This document shows positions 1-4,657 of a stretch of 5,303 nt of DNA, one piece after another. Position 1 is the first letter of the stretch, and the number at the start of each line of letters is the position of its first letter. Under the pieces are notes generated by a model. The model was not told the DNA's origin. It was given only the letters and a program-made list of their open reading frames with translations, and did not search any database. The translations under genes and the position numbers were made by a program. This stretch comes from Chloroflexia bacterium (GTDB lineage Bacteria; Chloroflexota; Chloroflexia; QHBQ01; JADMIH01): positions 1 through 5,303 of the forward strand of contig JAICKM010000510.1 in assembly GCA_025927935.1 (NCBI GenBank), read 5' to 3'.

Positions 1-48
1 CGCTCCTTATCGGTGATTGTTGCTCAGTTGGTTGCCGCCGTGTACTGA
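1..48 (+). CDS. Possible C-terminal tail of a gene entering from the left
   Basis: Frame 1 is open from the window edge to a TGA at 46-48 and encodes a short hydrophobic tail (RSLSVIVAQLVAAVY). It could be the end of a membrane or secreted protein, but 15 codons are too few to tell from chance. A competing reading is that an AAGGAG motif on the minus strand (3-8) is the ribosome binding site of a minus-strand gene starting just beyond the left edge. The two readings are mutually unlikely, and only sequence to the left can decide. Confidence 0.2.
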   Translation, partial: RSLSVIVAQLVAAVY

Positions 49-57
49 GGGCGGCGA
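23..57. repeat. Overlapping inverted repeats, two alternative hairpins
   Basis: CTCAGT (23-28) is complementary to ACTGAG (44-49). Separately, GCCGCC (34-39) is complementary to GGCGGC (50-55), and that stem can extend by a wobble and an A-T pair to 32-57. The two stems overlap and cannot form together. No T-run follows on either strand, so a classical intrinsic terminator is not supported. It could be a factor-dependent end for a gene on the left or a 5' leader structure for a minus-strand gene. Confidence 0.3.
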
Positions 58-77
58 TCAGCGGTAGCGATATGCCT

Positions 78-86
78 ACTGTAGCA
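78..86 (-). promoter_or_regulatory. Candidate extended -10 promoter, minus strand
   Basis: The minus strand reads TGC-TACAGT, an extended -10 element, with no convincing -35 hexamer upstream. It shares the TGC extension with the better-supported promoter at 3042-3070. Together with the AAGGAG on the minus strand at 3-8 it could serve a gene starting just outside the left edge. The support is a single short motif. Confidence 0.25.
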
Positions 87-104
87 CGGTCGGTCGGCAG
101 AGTG

Positions 105-126
105 CAGGTAACTTAAGTAGTACCTG
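105..126. repeat. Inverted repeat CAGGTA...TACCTG
   Basis: Perfect 6-bp arms CAGGTA (105-110) and TACCTG (121-126) enclose a 10-nt AT-rich centre containing the palindrome ACTTAAGT. It lies about 50 bp past the stop codon of the LuxR-type regulator (minus strand). It could be a weak terminator hairpin without a U-tract, or a dyad operator for a gene to the left. The sequence does not decide between these. Confidence 0.35.
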
Positions 127-127
127 G

Positions 128-162
128 GGGTTTATTTGCGGGGGCGCGGGTTTATCGCGGGG
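128..162. repeat. Short tandem direct repeat of a GGGTTTAT...GCGGGG unit
   Basis: Two near-identical units, GGGTTTATTTGCGGGG (128-143) and GGGTTTATCGCGGGG (148-162), stand in direct orientation just past the 3' end of the LuxR-type gene. They differ by two substitutions and one base of length. No function is recognised. A local duplication or a protein-binding repeat are both possible. Confidence 0.4.
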
Positions 163-173
163 CCGGAGGGGCG

Positions 174-2954
174 CTAATCAAGCAGGCCGAAGGCGCGGGC
201 TTTGGCGATAGCCTGGGTGCGGCTCTGCACGCCCAGCTTGCCGAAGATGTTGTTGGTGTGCTTCTTGACGGTGCCCACGCTGAGGATCAGTTGCGCGGCG
301 ATGTCGCGATTCGAGGCGCCGCCGGCCACCAGGCGCAACACTTCGAGTTCGCGCTCCGTCAACGGCTCGACCAGGGCCGCGCCGGGCCGGGGGGCTATGG
401 CGTGCATGGTCTCACCCGGCGCGGCGAGGGCGGCAAAGTGACCTAGCAGCCGGGGGGCGTGGTCCCCGTGGGCAGGATCGCCGGCCATCCGGCGCAGCAC
501 GCCGGCGAGAGGATCACCGGCGTCGAGAAACGCGCGCACGTAGCGTTCCGGCTCGGCCAGGGCAAGGGCACGCTCCAGCGCGGCGCGGGCGGGCGCTGCG
601 GCGCCCTGCGCGGCCAGGACGCCCGCTTGCAACGCCAGCAGCGCCACCACGCGCGAACGGCGGCCCGCGGATTCCTCGAAGGCCAGCAGGCGCCCAAGCA
701 AGTCTTGCGCGGCGGCCTGCCGGGCGGGGTCGCGCAGCAGCACGCGCAGGGGCGCATAATACTGCGGTTCGACGGCGAACACCGGGTCGCTGCCCCCGGC
801 CAGGTCCAGTTCGAGCGCGTCCTGCAAGGCGGCGAGACCGGGCGGGGCGGCGTCCGGCGCAGGGGCCAGGTCGTGCAGCAGGCGGATGGCGGCGATCTGG
901 GCGGCGGTGCGCGGGTGGGGGATCTCCGCTGCGATTTGGTCGCTTTCGTCCAGCGCGGCGGCAGCCCCGTCCCGGTCCCCCCGCGCCAGCAGCACCTGGC
1001 CCAGAGTCAGCGCGGCGGCCATGCGCAGCCACCGGTAGTTGCCCAGGCGGCTGATCTCGCCCGCCGTGCGGGCATGGGGCTCCGCGGCCGCCAGGTCATT
1101 CCACTCGTACTCGATCATGCCCAGCATCCAATGGAGATTGGCGACGGTCACGCCGCCCTGACTGCCTTGCCCGGCGGCCAGCCGCAGCCCCTCGCGGCAA
1201 TGCGCTGCCGCCTCTTCCAGCCGCCCATCGAAGATGCGGCAGCGGATCAGTCCGCTCAAGCCGCTGATCGCCAGGATGGTGAAGCCGCCCGCCCGGCTCT
1301 GCTCCACCACCTCGGCAAATAGCGGCCCGGCCCCGGCGTGGTTGCCGCTACGCAGGTAGAACTCGCCCAGGGCGTGGAGCGTCAGGCTGCGATTCAGCGA
1401 AGGGCCGGGCATGGCCGCCAGCGCCTGCTGCACCTGCGCCAGCCCGCGCGCAAAGTCGCCCTGAAGGATGGCGACCCAGCCTTCGGTGCCGGTCACGCCG
1501 ATTTCTAGTTCAGCCGGGGGATCGGGCAGCGCCGCCAAGGCGCGCCGGGCCTGCGCCGCGCGGCGTTCCAACCCGGCCACGTCGCCGGCGATGAAGTCGA
1601 TCTGGATGCTGATTAGACAAAGCGCGACGCGCCCGGCGATCAGCGGCTCCGGCAGCAGTGCCAGCCAGCGGCGGATAGTCGCGGCATCGCCGGAGGTCCA
1701 GAGCGCGGGCAGAGCGTTTGCCTCGACCAGATCCGCGGCATACCCCTCCTCGCCCGCCGCCACGGCGTAGCCGATTGCTTCGGTCAGCAATTCCGGCCCG
1801 CCCACCGGCGCGTGCGCGGCGCACCAGGCTGCCGCCCGCCGGTAGAGGGCCGGCAGCAGATCGGGCCGGGTCTGGTGCAGGCGGGCACGCAACACGCCGG
1901 CGAACAGGTGATGGTAGCGGTACCAGGCCCGGTCGTCGTCCAGCGCGACGATGAACAGGTTGGCCCGCTCCAGGCGCTCCAGGATGGTTTGCGCCGCTAT
2001 AGCGTCCGCGGGCGGGACTCCGCCATCGGCCAGGACGGCCGCACAGAGGGGCGCCGACATGCGATCAAGAATCGATGTATGGAGCAAGAAATTTTGCACA
2101 TCGGGCGGCTGGCGCTCGAACACTTCCTCGGCCAGGTAGTCCACCACGAAGCGGTTGCTGCCGGTGAAGCCGGCGATGAAGCCACGCGTGTCGGTCCGGT
2201 TGCGCATGGCGAGCGCGGCCAGTTGCAGCCCGGCGATCCAGCCCTCGGTGCGCGCCTCCAGCGCAGTGATCTCGTCCGCCGCCAGTTGTAGACCCATTGT
2301 GGCGCTGAGGAAGGCCGCGGCCTCGGCGGGCGTGAAGCTCAGGTCCGCGGCGCGCAGCTCGGTCAACGCCCCGCGGGCGCGCAAGCGGCCCAACGGCAGG
2401 GGCGGATCGGCCCGGCTGGCAAGCACCAGGTGCAGCGGCGGCGGCATATGCTCGATGAGGAACGCAAGCGCCCGGTGGATGGACGGCGCGTCGATCACAT
2501 GGTAGTCGTCGAGCACCAGGATGGCGGATGCGGCGGGCCGGGTAGCGACTTCGTTGAGCAGCGTGGTCAGCACCGACTCCATGGGCGGCGGCTGCGGGGC
2601 CTGGAGCAGCGGCAGCAGGCCGGTGAGGTCGGGGTAAGTGGCAGCCAGGGCCGCGCAGACGTAGGTCCAGAAGCGCAGCGGGTCGTTATCGGCGGCATCG
2701 AGCGACACCCAGGCGACGGCCGGGGAGCGGCCCTCAGGATCGGCGGCGAGGCCGGCGAACCAGGCGATGAGCAGGGTGGTTTTGCCCCAGCCGGGTGGCG
2801 CGATGACCAGGCTCAGCTTGCGCCCCTGGCGCAGCCCTTCGTCCAGCCGGGCGATCAGGCGCGGGCGCGGCACCTGGGCCGGGGCGGGCGGCGGGATGAA
2901 CAGCTTGGTCGCCAGCAGAATGCCGGCGGGCGGGCGGGGCATCGGTTCAGGCAT
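174..2954 (-). CDS. MalT-like (LAL family) LuxR-type transcriptional regulator, STAND ATPase
   Basis: A cytoplasmic, signal-responsive transcription activator; the ligand is unknown. Numbering is from the ATG at 2954 (926 aa; E. coli MalT is about 900). The sequence opens LLATKLFIPPP, the usual start of the family. Then come a Walker A (APPGWGKTT, about 52-60), the conserved WVSLDAADNDPLRFW (82-96), a Walker B (ILVLDD, 145-150), ASRADPP (179-185) and RYHHLF (346-351). A long Ala/Leu-rich TPR-like sensor region follows, and the C terminus is a LuxR helix-turn-helix (LTERELEVL... SVGTVKKH, about 865-926). In this family ATP and inducer binding drive oligomerisation on DNA. The frame is open to a GTG at 3095 (973 aa), but a good promoter at 3042-3070 lies inside that extension, and the extra 47 residues do not resemble the family. 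GTG 2981 and ATG 2942 are other possible starts. The gene is complete, ends in TAG, has its own promoter, and its targets are not evident. Confidence 0.93.
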   Translation of the reverse strand: MPEPMPRPPAGILLATKLFIPPPAPAQVPRPRLIARLDEGLRQGRKLSLVIAPPGWGKTTLLIAWFAGLAADPEGRSPAVAWVSLDAADNDPLRFWTYVCAALAATYPDLTGLLPLLQAPQPPPMESVLTTLLNEVATRPAASAILVLDDYHVIDAPSIHRALAFLIEHMPPPLHLVLASRADPPLPLGRLRARGALTELRAADLSFTPAEAAAFLSATMGLQLAADEITALEARTEGWIAGLQLAALAMRNRTDTRGFIAGFTGSNRFVVDYLAEEVFERQPPDVQNFLLHTSILDRMSAPLCAAVLADGGVPPADAIAAQTILERLERANLFIVALDDDRAWYRYHHLFAGVLRARLHQTRPDLLPALYRRAAAWCAAHAPVGGPELLTEAIGYAVAAGEEGYAADLVEANALPALWTSGDAATIRRWLALLPEPLIAGRVALCLISIQIDFIAGDVAGLERRAAQARRALAALPDPPAELEIGVTGTEGWVAILQGDFARGLAQVQQALAAMPGPSLNRSLTLHALGEFYLRSGNHAGAGPLFAEVVEQSRAGGFTILAISGLSGLIRCRIFDGRLEEAAAHCREGLRLAAGQGSQGGVTVANLHWMLGMIEYEWNDLAAAEPHARTAGEISRLGNYRWLRMAAALTLGQVLLARGDRDGAAAALDESDQIAAEIPHPRTAAQIAAIRLLHDLAPAPDAAPPGLAALQDALELDLAGGSDPVFAVEPQYYAPLRVLLRDPARQAAAQDLLGRLLAFEESAGRRSRVVALLALQAGVLAAQGAAAPARAALERALALAEPERYVRAFLDAGDPLAGVLRRMAGDPAHGDHAPRLLGHFAALAAPGETMHAIAPRPGAALVEPLTERELEVLRLVAGGASNRDIAAQLILSVGTVKKHTNNIFGKLGVQSRTQAIAKARAFGLLD

Positions 2955-3002
2955 GGGCGGCAAGACCGGCGGCGCCCGCACGGCGCCGCGCGCTAGTGGT
3001 GT

Positions 3003-3011
3003 CCTCTCCTT
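3003..3011 (-). promoter_or_regulatory. Strong Shine-Dalgarno-like motif not followed by a well-spaced start
   Basis: The minus strand reads AAGGAGAGG in the leader of the LuxR-type gene, downstream of its probable promoter. The nearest in-frame starts are GTG at 2981 (21 nt away) and ATG at 2954 (48 nt away), both too far for normal pairing. It may be chance, or it may favour the GTG start through leader folding. Confidence 0.3.
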
Positions 3012-3041
3012 GGTCGAGCGCGGAGTGGCGTAATCAGGCTC

Positions 3042-3070
3042 ACTATAGCAGGCTGCCCCGGACTCTGCAA
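3042..3070 (-). promoter_or_regulatory. Probable sigma70 promoter with extended -10 for the LuxR-type gene
   Basis: On the minus strand, TTGCAG (3065-3070) is followed after exactly 17 bp by TATAGT (3042-3047), preceded by TGC, an extended -10. Transcription should start near 3035. The -35 is a modest match (3 of 6) and the -10 a good one (5 of 6). Because the start lies downstream of the GTG at 3095, that long start is unlikely. No operator was seen beside it. Confidence 0.6.
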
Positions 3071-3098
3071 GCAGGCCCACCTCGCATTCGTTCACAAG

Positions 3099-3177
3099 TT
3101 CACCGCAAAGACGCGAAGAACGCGAAGATCGTTTATATTAGTTTTCTTCTTCGCGTCCTTCGCGCCTTCGCGGTGAA
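3099..3177. repeat. Long hairpin repeat of the CGCGAAG intergenic family
   Basis: Two 30-nt arms (3099-3128 and 3148-3177) are inverted copies that match at 27 positions, around a 19-nt AT-rich loop. Each arm begins TTCACCGC and carries GCGAAG-type heptamers. All three differences are A in the left arm against C in the right. In minus-strand RNA these become G-U wobbles, so that transcript can pair along the whole stem, while plus-strand RNA has three A-C mismatches. The element lies between two minus-strand genes, after the radical SAM gene and before the LuxR-type promoter, so it may end or insulate the first transcript. There is no U-tract. Repeats of this wording recur between genes in several phyla, from general knowledge. 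A degraded relative is at 4430-4480. Confidence 0.75.
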
Positions 3178-3210
3178 TCATATGGGTGTATGAATAGATA
3201 GTGGGCGGGG

Positions 3211-4368
3211 CTAGAAGAGGCGCAGTTGGGTGGTGGGGCGGCGGCCGTCGAGCAGGATGTAGGGGGCGGCCTGGTCGGCGGTGCGGATGCCGAGCCGGCG
3301 CAGTTGGGCCAGGTCGGTGAGGCGGACCTGGCGGCGGGCGCGCAGGATGGCGTCGGCGGCGCCGGCGCCGAGGCCGGGCACGCGCAGCAGGTCAGCGCGG
3401 GCGGCGGTCATGATTTCGAGCGGTGCGTGACGCAAGTGGGCGTCGCCCCAGGCGCGCTTGGGGTCCACGTCCATGCGCAGGTTGCCGTCGTCGCGGAAGG
3501 GCAGGTCTTCGACGCGCCAGCCGTAGTCGCGCAGCAGGAAGCCGGCCTGGTAGAGGCGGTGCTCGCGCAGCGGGTCGGTCGCGGGCAGGTTCTCCAGCGG
3601 GGTCTGGGCGATGGGATGGAAGGCCGAGAAGTAGGTGCGCGTGAGGCGCAGGTCGCGATAGAGACGGGCGCTGAGGGCCAGCAACTCGCGGTCGGTGTCG
3701 CCCGCTGCGCCGACGACAAACTGGGTCACGGTGCCGGCCAGGCGCTCTTCAGGGTGCGCCCGGCGGATGGCCGCGGTCCATTCGAGCATCTGCAAGAGTT
3801 CGCGGCCCCAGTCTTTCTTGGGCGCGAGGGTGTTCAGCCGTTCCTGGGTGGGCGCTTCCAGGTTGACGGAGACGCGCGTGGCAAGCTGCATGGCGCGGTG
3901 CAACTGGTCGTATTCGATGCCCGGCATGATCTTGAGGTGCAGGTACCCCCCATAGCCCGCGCGGCGGATCAGTTCGGCGGTGGCAATCAGGCGGTCCTGT
4001 GTGGTGGTGCTGCCGCGGATGATCCCGGATGTGAGGAACACGCCGTCGGCGCGCCCGGCCTGTTGCAGCGTCAGGAAGCCGCGGGCCATCTCGTCGGGGG
4101 TGAAGGTGACGCGGGCTGTTTTGCTGCGCCCGGCGCGGAAGGGGCAGTAGAAGCAGTTGCGCTCGCACGCCGTAGTCAGCATGGCCTTGAGGATGGGCTT
4201 GCGCCCGCCCGGCGTGACCACATTGGTGATGCACTCGGCCAGGCTATGCGATTGGTAGCGGCGCGCCGGGGCCTCCTGGGCCGGCTGGTCCCCGGCCGGC
4301 TCGAAAGCCGTCACATCGCCCAGTTGCGCCAGCCGGGTCAGCGTATCGGGCACGACCTGGATCTGCAT
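3211..4368 (-). CDS. Radical SAM protein with C-terminal helix-hairpin-helix, putative DNA modification/repair enzyme
   Basis: This looks like the family described as 'putative DNA modification/repair radical SAM protein' (TIGR03916-like). Its reaction is unknown and it probably acts on DNA in the cytoplasm. Numbering is from the ATG at 4368 (385 aa, close to the roughly 400 aa family length). The CxxxCxxC motif that binds the 4Fe-4S cluster is at C68, C72 and C75 (CERNCFYC), followed by FTPDEM, FLTSGII, GYLHLKIMPG and SVNLEAPT, typical of the barrel. The C terminus has a helix-hairpin-helix (VPGLGAGAADAIL, about 330-342) and a second half (LGIRTADQAAPYIL, about 359-372) suited to non-specific DNA binding. 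The frame runs up to an ATG at 4521, but the extra 51 residues cover the promoter and a repeat, so that start is rejected. Its promoter carries an SOS box and predicts a leaderless mRNA. The uracil-DNA-glycosylase-like partner usual for the family is not in the window. Confidence 0.88.
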   Translation of the reverse strand: MQIQVVPDTLTRLAQLGDVTAFEPAGDQPAQEAPARRYQSHSLAECITNVVTPGGRKPILKAMLTTACERNCFYCPFRAGRSKTARVTFTPDEMARGFLTLQQAGRADGVFLTSGIIRGSTTTQDRLIATAELIRRAGYGGYLHLKIMPGIEYDQLHRAMQLATRVSVNLEAPTQERLNTLAPKKDWGRELLQMLEWTAAIRRAHPEERLAGTVTQFVVGAAGDTDRELLALSARLYRDLRLTRTYFSAFHPIAQTPLENLPATDPLREHRLYQAGFLLRDYGWRVEDLPFRDDGNLRMDVDPKRAWGDAHLRHAPLEIMTAARADLLRVPGLGAGAADAILRARRQVRLTDLAQLRRLGIRTADQAAPYILLDGRRPTTQLRLF

Positions 4369-4374
4369 AGGCTC

Positions 4375-4403
4375 ATTGTAGCGAACATCTGTTCGGCTGT
4401 CAA
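4375..4403 (-). promoter_or_regulatory. Near-consensus sigma70 promoter giving a leaderless radical SAM mRNA
   Basis: The minus strand has TTGACA (4398-4403, perfect), a 17-bp spacer, and TACAAT (4375-4380, 5 of 6). Six bases separate the -10 box from the ATG at 4368, so the predicted +1 is the A of the start codon. There is no room for a Shine-Dalgarno motif and none is seen. The spacer holds a LexA-type palindrome, so this strong promoter is probably kept repressed. Confidence 0.82.
4382..4395. promoter_or_regulatory. LexA-type SOS box in the promoter spacer
   Basis: The minus strand reads CGAACAGATGTTCG, two perfect 6-bp inverted arms (CGAACA, TGTTCG) around a 2-bp centre. It fits the Bacillus/actinobacterial LexA (DinR) pattern CGAAC-N4-GTTCG and differs at one base from CGAACATATGTTCG. 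Its place between the -35 and -10 boxes would let a bound repressor block polymerase. With a likely DNA-acting gene just downstream, SOS control is the simplest reading. Binding is inferred; lexA itself is not in the window. Confidence 0.75.
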
Positions 4404-4429
4404 TAGGGTTCCGCTGGCGATAAGACCCC

Positions 4430-4480
4430 CCGCGAAGACGCGAAGGCATTTTTAGATTGGGTCTATTTTTGGCATCTTCG
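4430..4480. repeat. Degraded copy of the CGCGAAG hairpin repeat
   Basis: The segment 4430-4446 (CCGCGAAGACGCGAAGG) matches 15 of 17 bases of the left arm of the hairpin repeat at 3103-3119. The opposite arm is badly eroded: only CGAAG (4441-4445) with CTTCG (4476-4480) and TAGA (4453-4456) with TCTA (4462-4465) still pair. GGCAT also occurs twice directly (4445-4449, 4471-4475). It lies just upstream of the radical SAM promoter, so both ends of that gene are flanked by members of this family. Confidence 0.55.
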
Positions 4481-4527
4481 TGAGGCGAGTAACCGCGTGG
4501 ACCGGATGCCATGTATTTCATCGAAAC

Positions 4528-4571
4528 CTAATTTAATTCTAATTTTCCGCTAGCCATTGTCTAATTTTACC
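4528..4571 (+). promoter_or_regulatory. 11-bp phased CTAATTT repeats, candidate response-regulator operator or curved DNA
   Basis: CTAATTT occurs at 4528, 4539 and 4561, spaced 11 and 22 bp. The empty slot at 4550 still begins CTA. The four 11-bp units are CTAATTTAATT, CTAATTTTCCG, CTAGCCATTGT and CTAATTTTACC. Copies 2 and 4 share TCTAATTTT. The array is an AT-rich island directly upstream of the plus-strand gene's possible -10 box. Direct repeats with 11-bp spacing are typical of OmpR/PhoB-type regulators; phased AATTT tracts can also bend DNA. Which protein would bind is unknown. Confidence 0.5.
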
Positions 4572-4575
4572 CGGC

Positions 4576-4581
4576 TATATT
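4576..4581 (+). promoter_or_regulatory. Possible -10 box for the secreted-protein gene
   Basis: TATATT lies 76 bp before the ATG at 4658, with no good -35 at 16-18 bp; the best candidate, TAGCCA, is 19 bp away. A weak -35 is what an activator-dependent promoter would show, in keeping with the phased repeats just upstream. Transcription would start near 4588. The assignment rests mainly on position. Confidence 0.35.
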
Positions 4582-4590
4582 GGTGGTAAG

Positions 4591-4606
4591 CTGCACGCGC
4601 GTGCAG
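4591..4606. promoter_or_regulatory. Perfect 16-bp palindrome CTGCACGCGCGTGCAG
   Basis: The two 8-bp halves are exact inverted copies without a spacer. The palindrome starts about 3 nt after the predicted transcription start of the secreted-protein gene. It could be a dimeric repressor operator placed as a roadblock. A 5'-end RNA hairpin is less likely because there are no spare loop bases. The regulator is not known. Confidence 0.55.
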
Positions 4607-4642
4607 CGTCGTGACTCTACGTTCGTGGTGGGTGGCACCAGC

Positions 4643-4649
4643 AAAGGAG
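4643..4649 (+). promoter_or_regulatory. Ribosome binding site of the secreted-protein gene
   Basis: AAAGGAG ends 8 nt before the ATG at 4658, a near-ideal Shine-Dalgarno. It fixes the start of a gene that lacks a stop within the window. It contrasts with the radical SAM gene, which appears leaderless. Confidence 0.85.
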
Positions 4650-4657
4650 CTTGATCT

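Noticed and set aside
459..1322. 287-codon plus-strand open frame inside the LuxR-type gene
   Set aside because: Antisense shadow with Arg/Gly/Gln-rich composition, no recognisable motif and no ribosome binding site; the minus-strand frame has clear family motifs.
3099..3128. Intrinsic terminator for the radical SAM transcript
   Set aside because: The hairpin is strong, but no T-run follows the stem on the minus strand, so only a structural or factor-dependent end is tenable.
3099..3177. CRISPR array or insertion-sequence terminal repeats
   Set aside because: There is one inverted pair with a 19-nt loop, no regularly spaced direct repeats and spacers, and no transposase nearby.
3226..4455. 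409-codon plus-strand open frame opposite the radical SAM gene
   Set aside because: It is antisense to a well-supported gene with conserved motifs, its product is low-complexity Gly/Ala/Val/Gln, and it is expected from GC codon bias. It also reads across the radical SAM promoter.
4369..4521. 51-residue N-terminal extension of the radical SAM gene to ATG 4521
   Set aside because: It would encode the promoter, the SOS box and the decayed repeat as protein, and family members start near the ATG at 4368.
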